64,000 nucleotides of DNA from Sphingomonas_R arantia. Lineage in GTDB: Bacteria > Pseudomonadota > Alphaproteobacteria > Sphingomonadales > Sphingomonadaceae. The stretch is taken from assembly GCF_042682045.1 (NCBI RefSeq), contig NZ_JBHUGS010000001.1, positions 434,001 to 498,000 on the forward strand, read 5' to 3'. Below are positions 18,023 to 26,976 of this stretch, in pieces; position 1 is the stretch's first letter, and each line of letters begins with the position of its first letter. The notes below the pieces were generated by a model. That model searched no databases, was not told where the DNA came from, and saw only the letters and a program-made list of their open reading frames with translations. The translations under genes were made by a program, and so were the position numbers.

Positions 18023-19270
18023 GTGGCAAGCTCTTATCCCCAGTATCGGCAGACCGTGGACCCGCGCGACTGGCGTTCGTCGGGCCCGGCGGCCGCGCCG
18101 GCCGCCGGGCATCCGCTGATCTTCGCCGGGTTCCTTCTGCTGATGCTGTTCAACGTCGCGCTGCCGAAGGGCGGGATCGCGGCGGGCGGTGTGCCGCTGA
18201 CGTTCGGCTATATGCTGATCGGGCTGATCGCGCCGCTCGGGTTGATCGGGCTGATCCGCCGGCCGGCGATTTCCCCGGTGGCGGCGTTCCATTTCCTGGC
18301 GCTGTTCCTGCCGCTCGGGCTGTTCACGCTGTACCGCATCGAGAGCGGCGCCGGTGCGCCGGTCGTGCTGCTGACCTATGGCGCGCTGTTCCTGATCCTG
18401 CCGCTGGTCACGCTGATCGTGTTTTCGAGCTATCTGGAGGCGCTGACCGAGCGGCAGATCGCGGCCGTGCTGAAATGGTGCGTCGTGTTCTTGCTCGGCT
18501 GGGGGATCCTGAATTTCCTGTCCTATGCGCTGTTCACGCATTTCATCGAGGTCCCGTACCTGACGGTGAATGCGGCCGATGCGGGCGAGATCCTGGGCAA
18601 GAACAACCGGCGCGGCAGCCTGATGAAGCTGGTGTCGACGTATAACAACGGCAATGTCTGCGGCGTCTGCCTGCTGATGCTGATGCCGCTGTTCGTGCAT
18701 GTGACGAAGTCGCGGATGTGGACGGTGCTGATGTGCCTGGCGATCATCCTGACGCTGAGCCGGACGGCGTGGTTCGGGCTGGTCTGCGTGCTCGGCATCA
18801 TGATGGCGTTGCGGCTGATCCGGGTCACCAACATCTTCGGCTGGACGGTGGGGATCGCGCTGGCCGGGCTGCTGATCCTGCTGCTGCCGGTGATCGGCTG
18901 GACACCGGACCGGTTGATCGATCCGACGCTGGGGCACCGCGATTATCAGTGGCTGGGGTTGCAGATCACGCTGTTCGGATCGGGCGAGGTGCGGGTCCAC
19001 GAGATCCTGTATCTAGGGCTGTTGCAGAGCCTGGGGGTGATCGGGTTGTTGCTGGCGCTGGCGGTGCTGTTCTTTCCGGTCGGGTACGGGCTGGCGTCGC
19101 TGTCGCGGTTGTCCGCGCTGCGGCGATCCGCGCTGGCCGGGATCATCGCCTATCTGGTGGTGGCGTGCCTGGACGCGGCGCTGATCTATCCGCCGGTGTT
19201 CCTGCAGTTCCTGTTCCTGGTCGCGCTGCTGTACCGGCGGGGTCATTCCGGGGCGCGCGAGGCGGGCTGA
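18023..19270 (+). CDS. Wzy-like polymerase / O-antigen ligase-family membrane protein, copy 1
   Basis: The 415-residue product is a polytopic inner-membrane protein with about ten hydrophobic segments and one larger periplasmic loop, as in Wzy polymerases that join lipid-linked repeat units. Features include the long helix run LTYGALFLILPLVTLIVF, the segment KLVSTYNNGNVCGVCLLM before a new helix, and TLSRTAWFGLV, the Ser-Arg-Thr motif common in Wzy/WaaL proteins. The GTG start at 18023 has a GGAG about ten bases upstream. Its last 128 bases overlap the convergent acyltransferase gene. With the upstream beta-helix gene and the flippase downstream it looks like the polymerase of one repeat-unit pathway. 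Confidence 0.85.
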   Translation: MASSYPQYRQTVDPRDWRSSGPAAAPAAGHPLIFAGFLLLMLFNVALPKGGIAAGGVPLTFGYMLIGLIAPLGLIGLIRRPAISPVAAFHFLALFLPLGLFTLYRIESGAGAPVVLLTYGALFLILPLVTLIVFSSYLEALTERQIAAVLKWCVVFLLGWGILNFLSYALFTHFIEVPYLTVNAADAGEILGKNNRRGSLMKLVSTYNNGNVCGVCLLMLMPLFVHVTKSRMWTVLMCLAIILTLSRTAWFGLVCVLGIMMALRLIRVTNIFGWTVGIALAGLLILLLPVIGWTPDRLIDPTLGHRDYQWLGLQITLFGSGEVRVHEILYLGLLQSLGVIGLLLALAVLFFPVGYGLASLSRLSALRRSALAGIIAYLVVACLDAALIYPPVFLQFLFLVALLYRRGHSGAREAG

Positions 19271-21263
19271 CGGGCAGGACGAACCCGCGCAGCGCGACCG
19301 CACTGCCGGCGCGGGTGAGGTGATCATAGTCGTAGGTGAGCAGGTGGCCGGACTGGAACGGAATACAGCGCGGCGTGCAGAGCAGCGACAGCGGATCGTA
19401 GCGCGTGATCCGCGGCGAGGCGGCCAGCGCGGCGTCGAAGATGCGGACAGTAGGCGTGCGGAACCTGCGCTGCTCAACGATGTCGGAGCCGCAGATGCCA
19501 AGCGGGCGGCTACTCCACATCGCACGGGCGATGCAGCCCTTGGCGCTGCGTGGATAGCGTGGTGGCTCGTCGATGAAGGTGGTCGGGACGGCTCGGCGGT
19601 CCATCGCCGCCGCGATTGCGGAGAGCGCGGAGGAGAGCGCCCCGATGGAGTTGTTGAGGGTGCGGATGTCGGTGCCGTGAGGCATCAGGTAGCGCGCGGT
19701 CGGATCACGGACCCCGCCGGGGAAATCGATGCCCGCAAGGTTGGACCAGCGCGCACCGACGACGACACCGCGCAGACCGGGCATCGTTGCCAATTCCGCC
19801 GCAACCCGGTTCGAGAATTCACCGCAGCGGGCGTCGATGCGACCCCTGCCGAACGTGGCGTCCACCCCAGGGGTCGGCAGGCAGCCCGTGGCGATGAAGC
19901 TGACCGGGACCAGCCCCATCGCGCGGATGCGGGGCGACAGGACGTCGATGTGATGGCGCGCGAACGAATCGCCCCAGAGCACGATCTTGCCCCGCGGATC
20001 ACGCCTAACACGCTCGAAACAGCGCGAGACGGCGTCGGGGCGGAGCTCGCCCTGGAACATGCAGCCAAGCTGGATTTCGGGCGGTTGGGTTCGTTGCCGA
20101 TCAACGAACCGCGCGGCGGAGGGCAGGCGTTGTGGTAGGCCGCGAAGCGCGACGATGGCGAGGCCGGCACCCGCGACAGCAAACAGGGCGAACGCTGAGG
20201 CAAGCAGGACCGCAATCGTCCGGCGGGGCGCTCTGTCCGGCACAGGCCGGCGAAACGGCCGCTCGATGAAGCGCCATGAGCCCCAAGCGACGAGGACGGA
20301 CAGCGCGAGCATCGCGATGGCCTCAGCCGTGGTCGCGTCCCGCTGGGCGACGATGAAATGGAGCGAGAAGATCGGCCAGTGCCAGAGATAGAGCGAGTAG
20401 GAGATCAGGCCGATAAACAGGAACGGCGGGAGCGACAGCAAACGATGCGTCCGGCTCTGCACCGATTGGCCGATGTGGATGAGCAAGGCCGTGCCGAGGA
20501 CGGGCGGGACCGCGCTGAGCCCCGGGAAACGGATCGTCTCGGTATAGAGGACGACGGGCGCGAGGATGAGTGCGAGCGCGAGTGCAGAGAGCGCCTCGGC
20601 GAGCGTGCGGCGCCGGACCGCGGGTAGGTCCCCGGTGGCGATGATCGCGCCGGCGAGCAGTTCCCAGGCGCGAGCCGGGAGCATGTAGAACGATGTCTTG
20701 GGTGAGTAGCCCAGCATAAGTTCGGCCGCGGTCAGCGACAGAATAATCGCGAGGGCGATCAGCGGCGTGCGCCAGCGGGTGAGCCCGAATCGGTAGAGCA
20801 GCAGTACCGCGATCGGCCAGACGAGATAATATTGCTCCTCCACCGCCAGCGACCACATGTGGAGCAGCGGTTTCGACAGCGGTACGCCGCCGAAATAATT
20901 CTGGGTGACCTGGAAATAGAAGTTCGCGCCGAACAGCGTGGAAGCGACCATGCTTTTGCTGAAGCTGACCAGTTCGGACGGCAACAGGACAAATGAGGCA
21001 ACCACCAGCGTGACCGTAATCACGACCAGCAATGCCGGTAGGATGCGGCGGAAACGCCGTTCGTAGAAACGCGCGATCGAGAGGCGGTTGTCATCGGCAT
21101 CGGCGAACAGCGCGCGGCCGATGAGGTAGCCGGAAATGACGAAAAAGACGTCAACTCCTATAAAACCGCCGGAAAAGGCCACGAACCCCGCGTGGAACAG
21201 CACGACCGCACCGACCGCGACGGCGCGGAGACCATCGATGTCGGGGCGGTATTTGATGTGCAT
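19143..21263 (-). CDS. OafA/YrhL-type membrane acyltransferase with SGNH domain, copy 1
   Basis: This 706-residue protein joins an AT3 membrane acyltransferase (residues 1-350, about ten helices) to a periplasmic SGNH domain. YRPDIDGLRAVAVGAVVLFH opens the AT3 part with its conserved DGLRA; GGFIGVDVFFVISGYLI and FYERRFRRILPAL follow, and WSLAVEEQYYLVWP is a hallmark. The SGNH part has LWGDSFARHH near residue 430. It would O-acetylate sugars of the polymer or a glycolipid. GGAG precedes the ATG by six bases. The last 42 residues (Pro/Arg-rich) lie opposite the polymerase gene and look like read-through past the natural SGNH end near SAVALRGFVLP. The final Asp-His pair expected in SGNH is probably in LTYDYDHLTRAG. 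Confidence 0.92.
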   Translation of the reverse strand: MHIKYRPDIDGLRAVAVGAVVLFHAGFVAFSGGFIGVDVFFVISGYLIGRALFADADDNRLSIARFYERRFRRILPALLVVITVTLVVASFVLLPSELVSFSKSMVASTLFGANFYFQVTQNYFGGVPLSKPLLHMWSLAVEEQYYLVWPIAVLLLYRFGLTRWRTPLIALAIILSLTAAELMLGYSPKTSFYMLPARAWELLAGAIIATGDLPAVRRRTLAEALSALALALILAPVVLYTETIRFPGLSAVPPVLGTALLIHIGQSVQSRTHRLLSLPPFLFIGLISYSLYLWHWPIFSLHFIVAQRDATTAEAIAMLALSVLVAWGSWRFIERPFRRPVPDRAPRRTIAVLLASAFALFAVAGAGLAIVALRGLPQRLPSAARFVDRQRTQPPEIQLGCMFQGELRPDAVSRCFERVRRDPRGKIVLWGDSFARHHIDVLSPRIRAMGLVPVSFIATGCLPTPGVDATFGRGRIDARCGEFSNRVAAELATMPGLRGVVVGARWSNLAGIDFPGGVRDPTARYLMPHGTDIRTLNNSIGALSSALSAIAAAMDRRAVPTTFIDEPPRYPRSAKGCIARAMWSSRPLGICGSDIVEQRRFRTPTVRIFDAALAASPRITRYDPLSLLCTPRCIPFQSGHLLTYDYDHLTRAGSAVALRGFVLPVSPPRAPRNDPAGTAARPGTGTAGTPADRSAPRPGTPPPDRR

Positions 21264-21496
21264 CCAGTCTCCGGATCTGTCCCCGGTTTTCTACACACCA
21301 CGCGCGCCGCAGCAAGGGGCCGGCCGCGCCCGTGCGACCGCCGGAGCGACGGCGGCGCTGGACGACACGGGACCACGCGCATAGGGAACGGGGCGCCCTA
21401 TCTCCCACCGGAGGACATTGCCGTCATGCCTGATCATGCTCCGGCCCGCGACCGGTTGGCCGCATGGCCTGAAGCTGGTTGCCCGACGGGTCCGCG

Positions 21497-22987
21497 ATGC
21501 GTGTCTTGAGCGTGGCGCAGCACTTGCTGGGTCGCCTGCGTCGCAGTCGGCTGGCGTCGAACAGTTCGGTCTATCTGGGTGGCACGCTGCTCAACCGGCT
21601 GTTCCCGTTTTTCCTGACCCCACTCTACACCCGGACGATGACCCCCCATGAATTCGGGATCTGGGGGTTCTGCATGACGGTGCTGAACGCGTTGCTGATC
21701 GTCGGGGACCTAGGGATCGGGAGTGCGACGACTCGGCTGTACTGGGATCATGCCGGCAGCGACGGGATCGGGCGGTTCCTGACGGTCGGGTTCCTGACGC
21801 GGATCGGGGTGGCGTTCGGCGTGTCGCTGGGGTTGGCGTGGCCGCTGATGGCCGGGTGGCAGTGGCTGGGTGCGGGGATGGTGCCGACCTGGCCGTTCGT
21901 GCCGCTGCTGCTCGGCTGTTCCGCGGTGCAGGCGATCGTGGCGTTCAACCTGGAGATCGCACGGTCGACGCATAACCCGTTCCTGTTTTCCAAGATCCAG
22001 ATCGGCCAGACGATTCTGCAGTCCGCAATGGGCGCGGTGCTGGTCCTGTCGGATTGGGGAGCGGTCGGGCCGATCGTTGGATATCTGGTAGGCGCGGTGA
22101 TCGTGGCAATAATCGGCGCGATCGCGTTCGTTCGGCAGTACGGGACGCTCGCCGGGCTGGACTGGAGCGTTAGCCGGGCGGCGCTACGATACGGCATTGC
22201 GAGCATTCCGATCAGCGCGTCCACGTGGTTGCGGCGGATGGCGGACCGGATCATGGTCGGGCGCTCGATTTCAATGTCAAACTTGGCAATTTACCAAGTC
22301 GCGGCAAGCGGAATGGCGCCGCTCGCCATCCTGATGGGCAGCGTCAATTCCGCGTACCTCCCTTATTATTACGAGCAACGGAGGTGCGGCGATGTGGTGT
22401 TGCCGCGGCTTGTGGCGATGGACAGCCTGATCACTGCGGGGCTGGCGGGCATCTCGCTTGCTACCATTGCAGTGGTGCCCGAATTGATCCACATCCTGGC
22501 CCCACCAAGCTACGCATCTGCCGCGGGGCTGGCATCGTGGTTCGTGCTGATCGCGTTCTTCGGCGGGTTGACGCTCCAGTTTACGAAGGAGCTGTTGTTT
22601 CTGAAACGCCCGGACTTGGCGAGCGTGATCACACTCGTGCCATCGATGCTTGGCGTCGTGGCCAATTTTTTCGTGATCCCGCGATTTGGCGCGGCGGGCG
22701 CGACGATGGTCGGCGTAGCGGTCAACATGATCATCTTCGTCGTCACGGTCACGGTGACCAGACGGGTTCACAGCAGCGGCCATGATCTTGTGCGGATCGG
22801 CCTAGTTTGCGCATTAGTAACCCTTTTCTGCGCGCTATTTACCGAATGGCATTTCATACCCTTTGCCGCTTGGTCGCTCGGCCTCCGGATGCTGGCCGCG
22901 ATACTCTGTCTTGCGGCGGTCGTTTCGATACTGTCGATCAGAACGGCCTGGCGGCAGACCATCGGCGGCCAGGCCGGGTCACCGTGA
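21497..22987 (+). CDS. Wzx-like oligosaccharide flippase (MOP superfamily), copy 2
   Basis: The 496-residue membrane protein has 12-14 hydrophobic segments in the MOP flippase pattern. The N-terminus SSVYLGGTLLNRLFPFFLTP followed by TMTPHEFGIWGF is typical of Wzx and RfbX proteins; DLGIGSATTRLYWD and ALRYGIASIPISASTWL match the two symmetric halves. It would flip undecaprenyl-linked units. The ATG at 21497 is taken; a TTG six codons upstream is also possible and neither has a strong ribosome site. The 3' part (from about 22250) becomes less GC-rich, as does the next gene. Its stop abuts the stop of the convergent pyruvyltransferase-family gene with no spacer. Confidence 0.88.
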   Translation: MRVLSVAQHLLGRLRRSRLASNSSVYLGGTLLNRLFPFFLTPLYTRTMTPHEFGIWGFCMTVLNALLIVGDLGIGSATTRLYWDHAGSDGIGRFLTVGFLTRIGVAFGVSLGLAWPLMAGWQWLGAGMVPTWPFVPLLLGCSAVQAIVAFNLEIARSTHNPFLFSKIQIGQTILQSAMGAVLVLSDWGAVGPIVGYLVGAVIVAIIGAIAFVRQYGTLAGLDWSVSRAALRYGIASIPISASTWLRRMADRIMVGRSISMSNLAIYQVAASGMAPLAILMGSVNSAYLPYYYEQRRCGDVVLPRLVAMDSLITAGLAGISLATIAVVPELIHILAPPSYASAAGLASWFVLIAFFGGLTLQFTKELLFLKRPDLASVITLVPSMLGVVANFFVIPRFGAAGATMVGVAVNMIIFVVTVTVTRRVHSSGHDLVRIGLVCALVTLFCALFTEWHFIPFAAWSLGLRMLAAILCLAAVVSILSIRTAWRQTIGGQAGSP

Positions 22988-24199
22988 TCAATTTGCGCAG
23001 TAAGGCCGCAACGCTTCCATATTGGTGTGTGTCGTTCGCCACAGATGCTGCTTTCCGATATCAATGCGGTCATACATCGCCTGCCGGTTTTGCTCGAACG
23101 CCGTTACCAGTTCATTGATCCGATCCTCCATGTTCGGATCGCGAAGCGGAACCGCCAGCTCGTCAAGGCCGACTTCCTCGAGGAAATATCGGACCTTAAC
23201 GTGATTGATAATGCCCATGACCGGTACCCCGATGCCGTACGGAAGCATGACGCCATGGCCACGCATTCCAATGACGAGTGTCTTTGAGCGGTAATAGCGG
23301 ACGATATCTGCCGGCGACATCATGTCCATCATGCGATGCGAGAACATGACCCGCTCCTCGACGAAGGCCGGCAGCGCCGCGAGTTCGTCGACCGTGTGGG
23401 TTGCGATATGGATTTCCCACCCGTTCGCCGCCATGCGCTTGGCCTGCCGCGCGATCCGCCGGATCTGGTCGCGATCTTCGACGATGCCGAGTTTCTTGAA
23501 GCCCATGAAAAGCACGAACACGACCGCTTTCACGTTCGGGTCGCGTTTTGCGGACCATGAATCCGGTCGGATCAGCGACATCACATTGGTGGGACATGGC
23601 TGAATGACGATTTTGTCCGCTACCGTCGGGGGCAAGTAATCGCTTAGCTTTTCCAAGCTACCTCGGTTACGCACGCTGAAGAAGGCGGATCTTTCGACAG
23701 TTTCCGTAATGTGTTTCCGAAAAGACGGGAAGAAATCGTCCTGAACCTCCATTCGGTTGTAACCGATGGCGAAACCCAGCAGGGGCCGACGAAGCCGCTT
23801 CAGCGTCGCGAGCGGAATGTTCCACAGCCAATCACTGTCCACATTCGGGAAAGGCCGGTGTCTGTCCGGTAGTAAGAGGCCGCCTCCACCGACGACGACC
23901 GCTCGGGCGTCGCGATTGATCCGCTCAACGTCCTCTACGCGAACCAGCTTCTTATGATCCTCGTTCACCCACGGGGTCTCACCGAACCGACTCGCAAAAA
24001 GCGCATGCTGCGCATGAACGATCATGACGTCGCCGGCATTGCCATGCCAACCCGCATAGTGACTGAAGTAGCCCGCACCCGCTTTTGCACGGCGGGACGC
24101 ACGTTCCGCTCCGATCCGGTGCGCGAGGAAGCCCGGAAACTGGAGTGGTTGACGTGAGCCGATCAAGCCAAGTCGACGTACTTTGTTAAAGATCGACAT
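22988..24199 (-). CDS. Polysaccharide pyruvyl transferase-family protein
   Basis: The 403-residue soluble protein fits the PF04230 family (CsaB, WcaK, ExoV), whose members transfer a pyruvate ketal from phosphoenolpyruvate to a sugar, though some may be glycosyltransferases. Supporting segments are HYAGWHGNAGDVMIVHAQ near residue 50, ARAVVVGGGGLLLPDRH near 100, FSVRNRGSLEKLSDYLP near 175, and KTLVIGMRGHGVMLPYGIGVPVMGI near 310, the family's conserved MR-x-H type site. The ATG at 24199 has AGGA nine bases upstream. It lies between the second flippase and NeuB, tail to tail with the flippase. GC is moderately lower than in flanking genes, suggesting separate origin. Confidence 0.85.
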   Translation of the reverse strand: MSIFNKVRRLGLIGSRQPLQFPGFLAHRIGAERASRRAKAGAGYFSHYAGWHGNAGDVMIVHAQHALFASRFGETPWVNEDHKKLVRVEDVERINRDARAVVVGGGGLLLPDRHRPFPNVDSDWLWNIPLATLKRLRRPLLGFAIGYNRMEVQDDFFPSFRKHITETVERSAFFSVRNRGSLEKLSDYLPPTVADKIVIQPCPTNVMSLIRPDSWSAKRDPNVKAVVFVLFMGFKKLGIVEDRDQIRRIARQAKRMAANGWEIHIATHTVDELAALPAFVEERVMFSHRMMDMMSPADIVRYYRSKTLVIGMRGHGVMLPYGIGVPVMGIINHVKVRYFLEEVGLDELAVPLRDPNMEDRINELVTAFEQNRQAMYDRIDIGKQHLWRTTHTNMEALRPYCAN

Positions 24200-24309
24200 T
24201 GCGGCATCCTCTCTCGTCACACGCCCGATCGAGGGTGGGTGACGGCAGCGCATTCCAGCCACCCTAGCGAGCGGTCAGACTCAAGAACGAAGCTGTCGTC
24301 GCCTCCAGC

Positions 24310-25194
24310 TCAGGCGGCGGCGACGGACTTCGGTTTGGCGCGCCACTTCAGCTTGTCGCGCTGGACCTGTTCGACGGGGAGGATCTCGCTAGCCTTGTAC
24401 TTGAGCGAGCCTTCGACGGCGCGGAGGTCGCGGACCAGGCGGCGGAGGCCGTCGGGTTCGAGCGAGGCGGCGTGGTCGGTTCCCTTCCACGTGCGGTCGA
24501 GCGTGAAGTGGCGTTCGACCCACTGCGCGCCAAGTGCCAGGGCGGCGACATCGGCGGCAATGCCGAGATGGTGGCCGGAGAAGGCGATCGACTTCACCCG
24601 ATCGCCGAACCGGTCCTTCAGTCGCGTGATTTCGAGCAGGCAGATATCGTCGAACGCGACCGGATAGCCCGAGGTGCAGGCGTAGAGCACGACGTCCTTG
24701 GCACGGCCGCGTGCCTCGAAGAAGTCGACGATCTGCGCTTCCTCATCCTGCGTTGTCATGCCGAGCGAGCAGTGGATTTCACCGCTATAGTCGCGCGCCA
24801 GCACGTCGAGCATCTCGAAATGGAGATTGCAGGCGGAGGGGATCTTGAGCAGCGCGGGCTTGAGCGAGGCCATTTCGACCGCGGACGTCACGTCCCACAC
24901 CGAAGTGGAATAGCCGATGCCGTTGAGCGCGCATTCGGCCATCAGTTCGGCATGCTGCGCGACGTCGAATTCGAGGAACTCGCGGTGCGCGCCGTAGGTA
25001 TCGCCATAGGCATTGGCGGGGTTCGGATGCGGCGTGCGATACTGCTCGTCGGTCAGCAGTTCGCGGTTGTTGCGCTTCTGGAATTTCACCACGTCGGCGC
25101 GGGCATAGACGGCCGCGGTGCGGATCATGTCCTTGGCGATCTGCATATCACCCTTGTGGTTGCAGCCGACTTCCGCGATCACCCGAATACCCAT
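24310..25194 (-). CDS. neuB: NeuB-family nonulosonate (sialic acid) synthase, lacking the SAF domain
   Basis: NeuB enzymes condense phosphoenolpyruvate with an N-acylmannosamine-type sugar to form Neu5Ac, legionaminate or a related nonulosonate. The protein starts GIRVIAEVGCNHKGDMQIAK, the hallmark of the TIM barrel, and has ADVVKFQKRN, the YSTSVWDV strand, KIPSACNLHF, SLGMTTQDEE, YACTSGYPV and SGHHLGIAADVAAL, all in family order. At 294 residues it stops right after the barrel (ILPVEQVQRDKLKW); the usual C-terminal antifreeze-like SAF domain is absent. The ATG at 25194 is used rather than an upstream in-frame start. The CMP-transferase gene for the product lies 2.8 kb away on the same strand. 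No NeuC/epimerase gene is visible, so the substrate must come from elsewhere. Confidence 0.9.
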   Translation of the reverse strand: MGIRVIAEVGCNHKGDMQIAKDMIRTAAVYARADVVKFQKRNNRELLTDEQYRTPHPNPANAYGDTYGAHREFLEFDVAQHAELMAECALNGIGYSTSVWDVTSAVEMASLKPALLKIPSACNLHFEMLDVLARDYSGEIHCSLGMTTQDEEAQIVDFFEARGRAKDVVLYACTSGYPVAFDDICLLEITRLKDRFGDRVKSIAFSGHHLGIAADVAALALGAQWVERHFTLDRTWKGTDHAASLEPDGLRRLVRDLRAVEGSLKYKASEILPVEQVQRDKLKWRAKPKSVAAA

Positions 25195-25338
25195 GACTAT
25201 CCCCGTCACCGCCAACAAAACCGGCCGCGCCGTAGCAGATTTCTACCCGTCGAAACAGTGGACCCGATGGACGATCCCGTTCGGGATCGGGACAAACGGG
25301 GCGAAATGGACGAATGGAGCGACCGGAGGGCGGAGCGC

Positions 25339-26565
25339 ATGACGGGACGATCGATCGCACTGGTGGGCAGCGGCGGATCGTCCGGACGGACGCTCGCGAT
25401 CGTCGAGGCGGCGTTGCGCACGCGGCTGGGCGATATTGCGGTCCGGTTCATCGATACGCAGCCGTTCAACCTGCGCACCGGCGGGCGGACGGCGTATGAC
25501 GGCGACGGCGACGTGCGGGTGGCGTCGATGGCGGCGGCCGGGCTGCGGCGGTACACGGGCAGCTGGTCGACGAACATGCTGCTGAACGGCGGGCCGATGA
25601 TGACGCGGCGGCTGGCGCGACATGCGCGCGACCTGCTGGGTGGGCGGCACGACGGGATGATCATGTGCCACGACCGGATCTATATCGAGACCGCGCTGAT
25701 CGGGGCCGCGCGGGCGAGCGGCACGCCGACCGTGCTGGTGCAGGAGGGCCCGTTCTGCGCGATCGGCAGTCCGGCGCCGCAGACATGGCGGTTGCGTGCG
25801 AAGGCGGCGCTGGCGCCGATCGTGACCGCGACGGGGCTGCTGCCGGTCATGCCGGACTATGGCTGTGCCGGGCACGACCTGATCACCGCGGTGTCGGATG
25901 CATACCGCGCGCGCTGGATCGCGGCGGGGGTGCCGGCGGAGCGGATCGCGGTGACGGGGGTGCCGCGTTACGACCGGCTGGCGGGGTTGCGGGGCGGTGC
26001 TTCGGGGGCCGGGGACGTGCTGCGGCTGTTGTATATCGTTCAGCCGTTTGCGGCGCATGGGAAGGTTGATGGGCAGGAGGCGGCGCGGTTGCAGGCGGTG
26101 CTGGCCGACGGGATCAACCGGGCGGCGACCGAGCGCCCGATCGCGGTGACGGTGCGGATGCATCCGCGATCGGGCGGGGCGGATGCGGCGGTGCTGACGG
26201 GCGGGCTGACCGGGGAGTATGAGGTCGACGATGGGGCGGAGCCGCTGGAGGACGCGGTGATGCGCCACGACCTGGTGGTGGGGCATTATTCGAGCGGGTT
26301 GCTGGAGAGTGTCTTGCTGGACCGGCCGGTGCTGTGTTTGCCGGTGGCAGCTGGGGCGTTCGCGGAAGCGTCCGAGGCGGAGAAGCAGGCCTGGCTGGTG
26401 CGGACCGGGGTCGCGGTGGCTGAGACGGCCGAGCGGGTTGCGACGGTGTTGATGGGGGGTACGCGCGGGGTGATCGACCGGGCGCTGATCGCGGAGGAGA
26501 CGGGGGTTGTGGATGGGGGTGCGGCGGCGCGGTGTGCGGAGGCTGTTGCTGGGGTGATGGGGTGA
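25339..26565 (+). CDS. GT-B-like protein with HP and SS motifs, possible nonulosonate transferase
   Basis: The 408-residue soluble protein is not assigned to a named family with certainty. The N-terminal half has GSGGSSGRTLA, MIMCHDRIYIETALIGAARA and TVLVQEGPF; the C-terminal half has LLYIVQPF, AVTVRMHPRSGG (His-Pro at residues 275-276) and DLVVGHYSSGLLESVLLDRPVLCL (Ser-Ser at 318-319). An HP motif followed by a Ser/Thr pair is also seen in bacterial sialyl- and polysialyltransferases and in CDP-glycerol-type transferases. Its position between NeuB and the NeuA-HAD and EDG/HP gene favours a nonulosonate-linked role, by inference. The ATG at 25339 follows GGAGGGCGGAG; the long open frame upstream is a shadow of neuB. 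Confidence 0.6.
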   Translation: MTGRSIALVGSGGSSGRTLAIVEAALRTRLGDIAVRFIDTQPFNLRTGGRTAYDGDGDVRVASMAAAGLRRYTGSWSTNMLLNGGPMMTRRLARHARDLLGGRHDGMIMCHDRIYIETALIGAARASGTPTVLVQEGPFCAIGSPAPQTWRLRAKAALAPIVTATGLLPVMPDYGCAGHDLITAVSDAYRARWIAAGVPAERIAVTGVPRYDRLAGLRGGASGAGDVLRLLYIVQPFAAHGKVDGQEAARLQAVLADGINRAATERPIAVTVRMHPRSGGADAAVLTGGLTGEYEVDDGAEPLEDAVMRHDLVVGHYSSGLLESVLLDRPVLCLPVAAGAFAEASEAEKQAWLVRTGVAVAETAERVATVLMGGTRGVIDRALIAEETGVVDGGAAARCAEAVAGVMG

Positions 26566-26976
26566 TTGCTGGTTTGCCGGGGGCTTGCCTGTTCACCACG
26601 CCGTTTGTCCTGAGGAGGGGCTGAGCGTAGTCGAAGGCCCGTATCGAAGGGGCTGCGCGGTGCTTCGATACGAGCCCTCGATACGCGCCGAGGGCGCTAC
26701 TCGGTCTCTACTCAGCATGGACGGGGTGGGAGTTTGAGGATGTGTTGGCCGTCTCGGCTGCGCTCGACGGGTCCCTCGACTGCGCTCGGGATGGACGGGT
26801 TTTTGGGGTTTGGCTTGCCTTCTTTTCCCTTCCCCTTCCGTTTGGTTCGAGCTTGTCGAGAACGGCGCTTGGTTCTCGACGAGCTCGAACCAAACGGAGG
26901 TTTGCGTTTGGGGCTGTTCTCGACAGGCCGAACCGAACGGAGTTTTGGGGTGGGTGCGGTGCGTGTTTCGACAGGG
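26566..26976. repeat. Intergenic REP-like inverted-repeat region
   Basis: These 411 bases between two convergent genes hold no credible coding sequence. They contain at least two inverted repeats and several partial copies of motifs of the type TCGAGCTTGTCGAGAAC, GCGTAGTCGAAGG and TTCGACAGG, which resemble the small palindromic repeats scattered between genes in sphingomonads and xanthomonads. The best arms are at 26838-26863 and 26872-26897 (25 of 26 bases pair, 8-base loop). A second pair, CGTATCGAAG and CTTCGATACG, is at 26640-26649 and 26663-26672. Lying between convergent stops, the hairpins could also end transcription from both sides. Confidence 0.8.
26838..26897. repeat. Near-perfect 26-bp inverted repeat
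   Basis: The left arm (26838-26863) and right arm (26872-26897) are complementary at 25 of 26 positions around the loop GGCGCTTG. In RNA this would be a very stable hairpin. There is no U-run after it, so a simple intrinsic terminator is not clear. It is the most intact element of the REP-like region. Confidence 0.9.
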
